Below are positions 7,122 through 12,199 of a stretch of 12,199 bases of DNA, piece after piece. Origin of the DNA: Acetobacteraceae bacterium. GTDB taxonomy: Bacteria; Pseudomonadota; Alphaproteobacteria; Acetobacterales; Acetobacteraceae. Numbering within the stretch: the first letter of the stretch is position 1; each line of letters starts with the position of its first letter. The notes beneath the pieces are model-generated. The model worked only from the letters and a program-made list of their open reading frames with translations. It ran no database searches and was not told the origin of the DNA. The DNA lies in contig CANJXD010000125.1 in the NCBI GenBank assembly GCA_947478535.1, positions 1 to 12,199 on the forward strand, read 5' to 3'. Both the position numbers and the translations under genes were made by a program.

Positions 7122-9203
7122 TCATTGGCGGAAATACCATTGCTGCGGATAGGCGCCGCTTGGCGTGCGGCAGTGGTTCGCCACGCAGAAGCGGCGCGGC
7201 ACGTTGCCAAGACGGTTGCTCACAAGACGGACGCCGAAGGAACCGGGCGAGACGCCGACGATGCCGATCGACCAGACCTGTTCCACGGCGATGCGCCAGA
7301 TCTCCTGCGCCACACGGTTGCGTTCGGCCTCCGGCAATCCGGAGGCAGAGGCAAAGAGCTGTTGCGCGCGCACCACCAGCGGGTCCTGCGGCTGGATGCC
7401 GCGCGCGCCGTTGGAGGCGAACCACTCGGCGTAGGCTGGTCCGTTGGCGGAATTGATAGGGTCCACCGGCAGGACATAGGCCGGCACCAGGAACAGCTTC
7501 TCTGATCCGGAGTTGCTCCAGGGGAAAATCTGGTGCTGGTTGTTGCGAACGCGCGTGTAGGCCAGCGTGCGCTCCGTCTCCTTCACGTCGAGCGCGATGC
7601 CGATGCGGCGCATCTGTTGTGCAACCATCTCCATCTGCCGGGGATAGGGCTGCAGCCCCTGCACCGCGAGCACTTCCAGCACCAGGCGCTGGCCGTTATC
7701 CGTGCGCAGGCGGAAGCCGGCGGAATCGCGCCGGTTCAGGCCCATCTGGTCCAGCATTCGATTGGCCCGCGCGACATCCTGCGTCGCCCAGCGCTGCCGC
7801 CACTCCGCCCCTGGATTCTCAGGCGAAGCCTCGGAGACGACGACGGAGCCGGGCGTGCCTAGGCCGAGCCAGAAGGTCTCATTGAGCTGCTCGCGATCGA
7901 TGCCGAGGGAGAGGGCGCGCCGAAAATCGACATTGCGCAGCCATTTCCCAATCTCGGCGTCCTGCGTGAAACTGGTATTCAGGTGCATGGCGAAGTCGGC
8001 GCCATAGGTCGCGAGGTCGATGTGGATGCTGTAGTTACCGCGCTGCCGGTTTTCCAGTAGCACCGGCAGGTTCGCGAGTTGCAGGTGCCGCGCCTGCATG
8101 TCGAATTCGCCGGCGATGGCGCGGAGGTTGATGACTTCCAGGTTCTCCGCCAGCGTTAGTACCACGCGATCGATGTAGGGAAGCTGGTTCCCCTCGCTGT
8201 CCACCATCCAGTAATAGGGGTTGCGCTCCATCACCCAGCTCGGCGTGTTTATTGGCTGCACGGTGCGCCAGGGGCCGAGCGTCGGCAGCGCGGGGTTCAG
8301 CTGCCAGTCCATCGCGAAGCGTGTGTACTGCACCCAGTTCTCGTAGCCTGCGGCGCGGGCGCGGCGATTCACTTCCTCCAGCGAGGAGAATTTCGGCAAG
8401 AAGTTGCGGAGGTAGTGGGCCGGCGAGTAACCGCCATAGGTGATACCACCGGATTGGCGGTAGGATTGGCCGCCGAGGCCGGCCTGCGCTGCGAGTTGTT
8501 CCACCACGAGAAAATTCGGTGAATCGAATTCGAAGGCGACCGTCACTTCGTCGATCTTCACAACGCGCCCAGGCTTGCCGTCCACCTGCATCTCCGGCAT
8601 CGGCGCGCGGGTCAGGTCGCGGTTCTGGTAGATCTCCTCGAACCAGAAGACGAAGTCATCGGCGGTGAAGGGAGCGCCATCAGACCAGCGCATGCCACGG
8701 CGCAGATGCAGCGTGGTGCGCCTGCCATCGGCGCTGACCTCCCACGAGCGGGCGACGGAGGGCACCTGCTGGGCGCCCACCATGTCCCATTGCATCATCA
8801 TGTCGGAGGCGTTGATGCGGTTACCGTTCTCCCCGTCGCCTGGGCCGGTGAAGCCGCCGCGCCAGGTGCCGCCATAGCGCCCGATTTCCCGCAATGGCTG
8901 CAGTACAAGGGGCTGGGATGGCAGGCGCTGCGCCACGGGCGGCAGCATACCGGAGCGGACGCGCTCCGCCAGCATCGGCGCCTCGTTGAACCGCGCCGGG
9001 ATGCGCGCGGGATCGAGCAGCAATTGCGGGCCTTCGGGCTCGGATATGAGGCCGGATGCGGCGATGTCGGATGGTTGCGCGCGCAACGGCGTGGTGGCGA
9101 CCAAACCGAGTGCCAGGGCGACGGCCAAGAAGCCATTCAGCGGAGACAGGAGTCGCAGACGCGTGGCCGAACGGCCCAGAATGGCGAGGCCCGGTTCCAT
9201 CAT
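7122..9203 (-). CDS. Family-5 extracellular solute-binding protein, large oligosaccharide/peptide subtype
   Basis: The first gene of the operon encodes a 693-residue periplasmic binding protein (SBP_bac_5). ATG 9203 is preceded by GAGGA with a good spacing; ATG 9200 directly follows. The signal peptide has a basic n-region (RSATRLRL), a hydrophobic core (FLAVALALGLVATT) and a cleavage site near PLRA-Q (residue 43). The mature N-terminus carries FNEAPMLAERVRSGMLPPV and IGRYGGTWRGG, a block that I recall from the larger members of this family. Core motifs include GMRWSDGAPFTADDFVFWFE and FRRALSLGIDREQLNE. It is about 150 residues longer than DppA (about 535). The C-terminus holds a Cys pair (FCVANHC) that could form a disulfide in the periplasm. 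The ligand cannot be read from sequence; peptide, oligosaccharide and acylated compounds all remain possible. Confidence 0.93.
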   Translation of the reverse strand: MMEPGLAILGRSATRLRLLSPLNGFLAVALALGLVATTPLRAQPSDIAASGLISEPEGPQLLLDPARIPARFNEAPMLAERVRSGMLPPVAQRLPSQPLVLQPLREIGRYGGTWRGGFTGPGDGENGNRINASDMMMQWDMVGAQQVPSVARSWEVSADGRRTTLHLRRGMRWSDGAPFTADDFVFWFEEIYQNRDLTRAPMPEMQVDGKPGRVVKIDEVTVAFEFDSPNFLVVEQLAAQAGLGGQSYRQSGGITYGGYSPAHYLRNFLPKFSSLEEVNRRARAAGYENWVQYTRFAMDWQLNPALPTLGPWRTVQPINTPSWVMERNPYYWMVDSEGNQLPYIDRVVLTLAENLEVINLRAIAGEFDMQARHLQLANLPVLLENRQRGNYSIHIDLATYGADFAMHLNTSFTQDAEIGKWLRNVDFRRALSLGIDREQLNETFWLGLGTPGSVVVSEASPENPGAEWRQRWATQDVARANRMLDQMGLNRRDSAGFRLRTDNGQRLVLEVLAVQGLQPYPRQMEMVAQQMRRIGIALDVKETERTLAYTRVRNNQHQIFPWSNSGSEKLFLVPAYVLPVDPINSANGPAYAEWFASNGARGIQPQDPLVVRAQQLFASASGLPEAERNRVAQEIWRIAVEQVWSIGIVGVSPGSFGVRLVSNRLGNVPRRFCVANHCRTPSGAYPQQWYFRQ

Positions 9204-9399
9204 GGCGCTTCCTCGATTTTTTAATTCTGTATACCACGAGAGAACAAGGTTACGGGCGATACTTTGGAGGTGTCAATGCGCGATACGTGCAACACTCGCC
9301 TTGGATTTTCGGCATCACGGCGCGGCGACAATGTGAGGTTGTGCCTGATCCTCGGATGGGCGGTTAAGTTCGGTCTGCGGGAGAGAAGGACAGCCCCGG
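9204..9399. other. Intergenic region between the importer operon and the orfA/recQ scar
   Basis: About 196 bp separate the operon start (transcribed leftward) from an IS3-type orfA start (rightward). It contains the candidate leftward promoter and, on the plus strand, GAGAGAAGGA (9381-9390) as a plausible ribosome-binding site for the orfA fragment at 9400. Part of it should be the left end of the second IS element. No terminal inverted repeat could be fixed; a TG at 9331 is one of several possible outer ends. Nothing else was recognised. Confidence 0.4.
9247..9276 (-). promoter_or_regulatory. Possible sigma70-like promoter of the importer operon
   Basis: On the minus strand a perfect TTGACA (9276-9271) is followed after 18 bp by TAACCT (9252-9247), which matches only three of six bases of the -10 consensus. 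A TATACA closer to the gene (within 9228-9240) is an alternative -10 but has no good -35. The DNA from here to the start codon is clearly AT-richer than the rest of the window, including a run of six A before the Shine-Dalgarno. The position about 45 bp upstream of ATG 9203 is sensible for the head of the operon. No operator repeat was recognised. Confidence 0.35.
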
Positions 9400-9486
9400 A
9401 TGGCGGGCAAGTGGACGAGGTATTCGTCAGAGTTCAAGGCGAAGGAGGCGCTGCGTGGCGTGCTGGCAGCACCCGGCCTCGCCTGA
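9400..9486 (+). pseudogene. IS3-type orfA (HTH transposase subunit), first codons only
   Basis: From ATG 9400 the frame reads MAGKWTRYSSEFKAKEALRG and then runs through unrelated sequence to TGA 9484-9486. The opening matches the start of IS3-family OrfA proteins (typically RRRYSAEFKAKVALEALRGE), which bind the element's ends through a helix-turn-helix. Relative to that pattern three residues (VAL) appear to be missing in frame after EFKAK. Homology ends near 9455, where the RecQ-like reading begins in another frame. Only about 18 codons of an approximately 90-codon gene survive, so it is a scar. It lies on the opposite strand to the orfB remnant at the left end of the island. Confidence 0.6.
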
Positions 9487-9949
9487 GGACTACCTGCAGG
9501 AATTCGGACGCGCCGGGCGCGACGGGCGGCGGAGCGTTGCCGTACTGCTATCCGATGAGAAGCCCGATGGGCCGGCGGTGAAGCTCCTCGACTTCATGGC
9601 GAAGCTAACGGTGGATCAGGCAGAGGTGCCGGCCAATCAGCACAGCGCGCTCATGGAACAGAAGCGTCGCGTGTCACGGAAAATGCAGGAATTCGCATTT
9701 GGCAAGGCCTGCTTTCGTGACGCGCTGCTCGGCTATTTCGGCGACGCGCGCGTTGCGCCGCGACGGCCTCTGTCACTCCGAATCGTGGATTGGGTTTTTG
9801 CCAGACGGCAAGCGAGCGCCGAGGCCGGGATCTGCTGCGACGTGTGTCACGCGCGGCGCTGCCCCCCATCGGATCATGCGCGATTTGTGTGCGAGGCGCT
9901 GGGCGAATTTGCACCGAAAGGAGCGCCACCCCTTCAAGCGGTGACGTGA
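9455..9949 (+). pseudogene. RecQ-like DNA helicase, C-terminal fragment (motif VI and zinc-binding region)
   Basis: A 164-residue reading frame carries HPASPEDYLQEFGRAGRDGR (6-25), the unmistakable helicase motif VI of RecQ proteins with its arginine finger. A Cys-containing region follows: KACFRDALLGYFGD with Cys86, then CCDVC (Cys127, 128, 131) and Cys136. In E. coli RecQ the first and second zinc Cys are about 16 residues apart. Here they are 41 apart, with an extra segment containing RIVDWVFARR, and the second ligand position differs (ICCDVC rather than CxxCDxC). The entire first RecA domain and most of the second, with Walker A and B, are absent, so ATP-driven unwinding is impossible. 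Translation could still occur: GTG 9455 is preceded at 9442-9448 by AAGGAGG with 6 nt spacing, a motif belonging to the orfA scar. The protein ends before any winged-helix or HRDC domain. Confidence 0.72.
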
Positions 9950-9992
9950 TCACCAGAACCCACCACCGCGCCACAGACGCCATTCAGGATCA

Positions 9993-10033
9993 GTCCGGGC
10001 GAAAGCCTTCCATCAGTAGCCGGAAGCCCGGAC
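9993..10033. repeat. Long interrupted inverted repeat (hairpin)
   Basis: GTCCGGGC (9993-10000) is exactly complementary to GCCCGGAC (10026-10033). Immediately inside, TTCC (10008-10011) pairs with GGAA (10022-10025), so the right arm is a continuous 12-base strand while the left arm is interrupted by a 7-base bulge (GAAAGCC). The loop is about 10 bases. It lies 43 bp after the stop of the RecQ fragment. No T-run follows on the plus strand, so it is not a textbook intrinsic terminator; it may be a structured RNA or a protein-binding or recombination site. Confidence 0.55.
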
Positions 10034-10091
10034 CCCTGATGTTGGCCTCACAACCTGTGCGGGTGAGCGCGCGTGGGCCTGGCGCTTTCTC

Positions 10092-10112
10092 CAGCCGCGA
10101 CAGTCTCGGCTG
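10092..10112. repeat. Short inverted repeat CAGCCG / CGGCTG
   Basis: Perfect six-base arms separated by nine bases. A further copy of CAGCCG occurs at 10137-10142, so the right arm could pair with either. No T-run follows. In GC-rich DNA such repeats arise by chance fairly often. Confidence 0.3.
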
Positions 10113-10144
10113 CGAGCAAAGCGCGGCCGCGTCGGGCAGCCGAG

Positions 10145-10169
10145 TAGGCGGCGAGCAGACTCCCGCCTA
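10145..10169. repeat. Inverted repeat TAGGCGG / CCGCCTA
   Basis: Perfect seven-base arms (10145-10151 and 10163-10169) with an 11-base loop. It is the third inverted repeat in the gene-free stretch and lies about 185 bp before the esterase start. It could be an operator or a weak terminator; no poly-T tract is next to it on either side. Confidence 0.35.
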
Positions 10170-10354
10170 GTTGCGCGACTGACTCCGAACGGCTCCCAGC
10201 AACTCGGAGCAGTTCAGGACGCCGGTTTAGCCTTGTCAAAGACCTCTCAATCTGAGGATAGTTGAGGCAATCGATGTTACCAGGGCGATGTCGGACAGTG
10301 GAGCCGGCACCGCTACGCGTTGGGCATCCAAGAATGCATAGGGGAGGTCGTCAC

Positions 10355-11710
10355 ATGCTGACGTTCCGTGATCTTGCCGCGTCGGCGCTGCTCGTATGCG
10401 CCATTGCATCCTTGGGCCCCGCCGCCTCCGCGCAGGAGCGCTGGATCCCCACCTGGGCCGCACCGGATGTCGCGCGCACCGACCAGCCGGCGCAGAGCCT
10501 GGCGGCGGCCGCGCAGGGCTTCCCCTGGAGCAATGACGTCCCGGAGGCCGTGCGCGAGGCGGCGCCGGGGCAACAGCTCGAGGTAGGCGGTGGCTCGCGG
10601 CTGCATATCAACGACCAGACGATCAGGCAGGTCGCCCGCGTGTCAGCGGGCGGCGGCCGCGTCCGGGTCGTCCTGTCGAACACCTTCGGGACCGCGTCGC
10701 TGCGCATCGGCGCCGCCCAGGTCGCCCTGCGCGACAAGGGCGCCTCCATCGTCGCGGGCAGCAACCGTCCCCTCACCTTCGGCGGCCTCGCCCAGCCCAC
10801 CGTTCCGCCGGGTGCGCTGCTGGTGAGCGATCCGGTCGACCTGGCGGTGCCCGACTTCGGCGATGTCGTCATCGACCTCTATCTGCCGGACGATACCGCG
10901 GCATCGCGGTCGCCGGTGACGTACCATCCGGCATCCTGGCAGACCAACTACGTGTCGAACCGAGGCAATCACGCGGGCGCGGTGATCTTCCCGGTCGCCA
11001 CGACGACGGCCTACCGGCGCGGCGACGGCCTGGCCTCGGCTTCCTCGTTCTTCCTGAGCCGGGTGGAGATCGTGGCGACGCAGCCCACCCAGGTGGTCGT
11101 GGCGTTCGGCGATTCCATAACGGACGGCACGCAATCCGGCACCGACCAGAACCGGCGCTGGCCGAACCTCCTGGCGCGCCATCTGGCGGAGGCAGGGATC
11201 CGCGTGAGCGTGGTCAATGGCGGCATCGGCGGTGGCCGGGTGCTCGCGGACGGCACCGGCCCGAATGGCCTGGCCCGCTTCGACCGCGACGTGCTCGCCA
11301 TGCCCGGCGTGACGCATGTCACGGTGATGCTGGGCATCAACGACATCGGGCAGAGCGGCGCCAACGCGTCGCCGAGCGTCCCCGAACTCATCGCCGGCCA
11401 TCGCCAGTTCGTCGCCCGAGCACGCGCGCGCGGGCTCAGGGTCTATGGGGCGACGCTCACCTCCTTCGAGGGGGCGGCGTACTGGACGCCTGAAGGCGAG
11501 GCGAAGCGCCAGGCGCTCAACGAGTGGATCCGGACCAGCGGGACCTATGATGCGGTGATCGATTTCGCGGCGGCCACGCAGGATCCTGCGCGGCCAACAC
11601 GGATGCGCGCCGAACACGATTCCGGCGATCACCTGCACCCGAGTGCTGCAGGCTATGCGGCTATGGCGAGTAGCATCGACCTCGGGTTATTCCGTCCCAC
11701 CAGCCCGTAA
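10355..11710 (+). CDS. Exported SGNH/GDSL-family esterase (XynE-like acyl hydrolase)
   Basis: A 451-residue secreted hydrolase. ATG 10355 is preceded by GGGGAGG with 7 nt spacing, and it starts a clean signal peptide (MLTFRDLAASALLVCAIASL, cleavage likely at ASA-Q, residue 26). An N-terminal beta-rich domain of about 220 residues (WIPTWAAPDVAR onward, RVVLSNTFG) precedes the catalytic SGNH domain. The four blocks are present: Ser254 in AFGDSITDG, the Gly of VNGGIGGGR (289-290), Asn329 in LGINDIG and the Asp425/His428 pair in DHLHP. This layout resembles the XynE-like branch, members of which deacylate polysaccharides or simple esters; the natural substrate here is not deducible. The last residues (RPTSP) lie where phage-like sequence begins in another frame, so the natural C-terminus may have been replaced by a few foreign codons. 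All catalytic residues are intact. Confidence 0.92.
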   Translation: MLTFRDLAASALLVCAIASLGPAASAQERWIPTWAAPDVARTDQPAQSLAAAAQGFPWSNDVPEAVREAAPGQQLEVGGGSRLHINDQTIRQVARVSAGGGRVRVVLSNTFGTASLRIGAAQVALRDKGASIVAGSNRPLTFGGLAQPTVPPGALLVSDPVDLAVPDFGDVVIDLYLPDDTAASRSPVTYHPASWQTNYVSNRGNHAGAVIFPVATTTAYRRGDGLASASSFFLSRVEIVATQPTQVVVAFGDSITDGTQSGTDQNRRWPNLLARHLAEAGIRVSVVNGGIGGGRVLADGTGPNGLARFDRDVLAMPGVTHVTVMLGINDIGQSGANASPSVPELIAGHRQFVARARARGLRVYGATLTSFEGAAYWTPEGEAKRQALNEWIRTSGTYDAVIDFAAATQDPARPTRMRAEHDSGDHLHPSAAGYAAMASSIDLGLFRPTSP

Positions 11711-11855
11711 TCGCATCGCGGAGAACGCGACCTGGGACCAGGCGCTGCTGCGTGATACACTCGCCGCGGTGCAGGCGGTGCCGGACATCGACTTCGGCCC
11801 GCTCGGCTTCTCGGCGGCGGAACTCGCGGACACGATCTACGCCCTGGCGGAGTGA
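11697..11855 (+). pseudogene. Fragment resembling the linker of a phage ParB-domain DNA methylase
   Basis: The frame ending at TGA 11853-11855 reads RNRIAENATWDQALLRDTL and then FGPLGFSAAELADTIYALAE. As I remember them, phage DNA methylases with an N-terminal ParB-like nuclease fold contain a similar block (DNRLAENAxWDxxLLRxEL...LGFxxxEL) between the ParB part and the methyltransferase domain. Both flanking domains are missing: the ParB part would lie where the esterase gene now sits, and the frame stops soon after the block. It overlaps the last codons of the esterase gene in a different frame, so the junction lies at about 11690-11710. No ribosome-binding site or natural start is evident. 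Presumed relic of the same prophage as the terminase genes. Confidence 0.5.
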
Positions 11856-11999
11856 AGCATCTCAAGCACGCCACCGAACATCATCGGGAGCGCCGGGGAT
11901 CTTCCTGATTCCCGTTGCTTTATCGAGTTGGCTGCGCTCCGACACAGCGCGAATCGTCCTGCACGCGCAGGGCATCCCGCCCCGCAGACGGAGACGACC

Positions 12000-12199
12000 A
12001 TGGGCCACCAACCAAATGTGGCAGAACGCCGCTGGATCATTCTGGCGCAGGACGGCCGGCGCGTGACCATGGCCCGCGCCGCACCTCCCAGCGAGGCAGA
12101 GGTCGAAGCCGCCGCCACGGCGCTCGCCGCACAGGACGCCGCGCAACTCGCTGCCATCGAGATCGCCGCCACCGGTGCCGCAGCCCCGCGGGCGGATCC
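12000..12199 (+). CDS. Small uncharacterised (phage-associated?) protein, 5' part
   Basis: ATG 12000 with GGAG 6 nt upstream opens a frame that runs off the right edge after 66 full codons. It begins MGHQPNVAERRWIILAQDGR and continues with RVTMARAAPPSEAEVEAAA, followed by an Ala-rich stretch. I have a faint memory of short proteins with an ERRWIIL-Q-DGRHVT opening near terminase and methylase genes of alphaproteobacterial prophages, but no function is known to me. The first part looks like a short beta-hairpin (RWIILAQDGRRVTM) followed by a helix. The good ribosome-binding site and biased codon use support a real gene. Confidence 0.6.
   Translation, partial: MGHQPNVAERRWIILAQDGRRVTMARAAPPSEAEVEAAATALAAQDAAQLAAIEIAATGAAAPRAD

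Larger units (their letters stand above)
9950..10354. other. 405-bp region without a recognisable gene
   Basis: No reading frame here resembles a protein I know, on either strand. The stretch holds three perfect inverted repeats (9993-10033, 10092-10112, 10145-10169) and ends with the strong Shine-Dalgarno of the SGNH esterase gene (GGGGAGG, 10341-10347). The multiple repeats right after a truncated gene suggest a recombination scar or transcription-stop structures. No clear sigma70 promoter for the esterase gene was found. Confidence 0.5.

Noticed and set aside
10145..10169. Inverted repeat as an intrinsic terminator
   Set aside because: No T-tract follows on either strand and the loop is long; kept only as a repeat.
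10236..10463. Minus-strand frame with a PYAFLDAQRVAVPAPLSDIAL stretch shortened here to its idea: a possible small gene upstream of the esterase
   Set aside because: The composition is less biased than a typical shadow, but I recognise no family, and half of it overlaps the esterase signal peptide and ribosome-binding site.
10643..11638. A 331-codon open frame on the minus strand, opposite the esterase gene
   Set aside because: It mirrors the codon positions of the SGNH gene, is rich in Arg, Ala and His and shows no family motif; long antisense frames are expected in GC-rich coding DNA.
1..12199. CRISPR array, tRNA or integrase attachment site
   Set aside because: No regularly spaced repeats, no cloverleaf-like segment and no long direct repeat between the two island edges were seen by eye; a computed repeat search could still reveal short target duplications.

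Overview
The window is GC-rich and has alphaproteobacterial-style genes. It includes a Bug/TctC-type receptor, long runs of overlapping ATGA-coupled genes, and GpA-type phage packaging genes. The overall flavour is Acetobacteraceae/Roseomonas-like, but this is an impression from gene content and codon style, not from a search. Most of the window reads as accessory DNA placed between two broken pieces of prophage.

Layout. (i) 1-370, + strand: the 3' end of a phage terminase small-subunit gene, followed by only the first ~36 codons of a GpA-type terminase large-subunit gene. (ii) 372-1090: the 3' part of an IS3-family element carrying a dead transposase on the - strand (frameshift, lost first catalytic Asp, missing 5' part). 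(iii) 1091-9203, - strand: one compact operon, transcribed right to left. It encodes a 693-residue exported family-5 solute-binding protein, two permeases, two ATPases, an HpcH/HpaI-type class II aldolase and a Bug-type periplasmic receptor. (iv) 9204-9399: the operon's upstream region with a possible sigma70 promoter. (v) 9400-9949, + strand: the first codons of an IS3-type orfA fused to the C-terminal fragment of a RecQ-like helicase. (vi) 9950-10354: a non-coding stretch with three inverted repeats. (vii) 10355-11710, + strand: an exported SGNH/GDSL esterase. (viii) 11690-12199, + strand: a fragment that looks like a ParB-domain phage DNA methylase, and the start of a small unrecognised gene that runs off the window.

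How the genes may work together. The operon is a complete peptide/opine/nickel-type (PepT family) ABC importer. Its binding-protein N-terminus and the large periplasmic insertion in the second permease resemble, from memory, the oligosaccharide-importing branch of that family more than classical dipeptide importers. The same transcript adds an aldolase for 2-keto-3-deoxy or related acids and a second, unrelated receptor (Bug) without its usual TctA/TctB membrane partners. A catabolic module for a sugar-acid or acylated oligosaccharide is a reasonable inference. The nearby secreted SGNH esterase could release acyl groups from such a substrate, but it is on the other strand and separated by scars.

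No CRISPR array, tRNA, rRNA or toxin-antitoxin pair was seen. The most unusual points are the two-receptor operon, the RecQ fragment whose ribosome-binding site appears to come from the inside of an IS orfA, and the apparent placement of the whole island inside phage packaging/replication genes.
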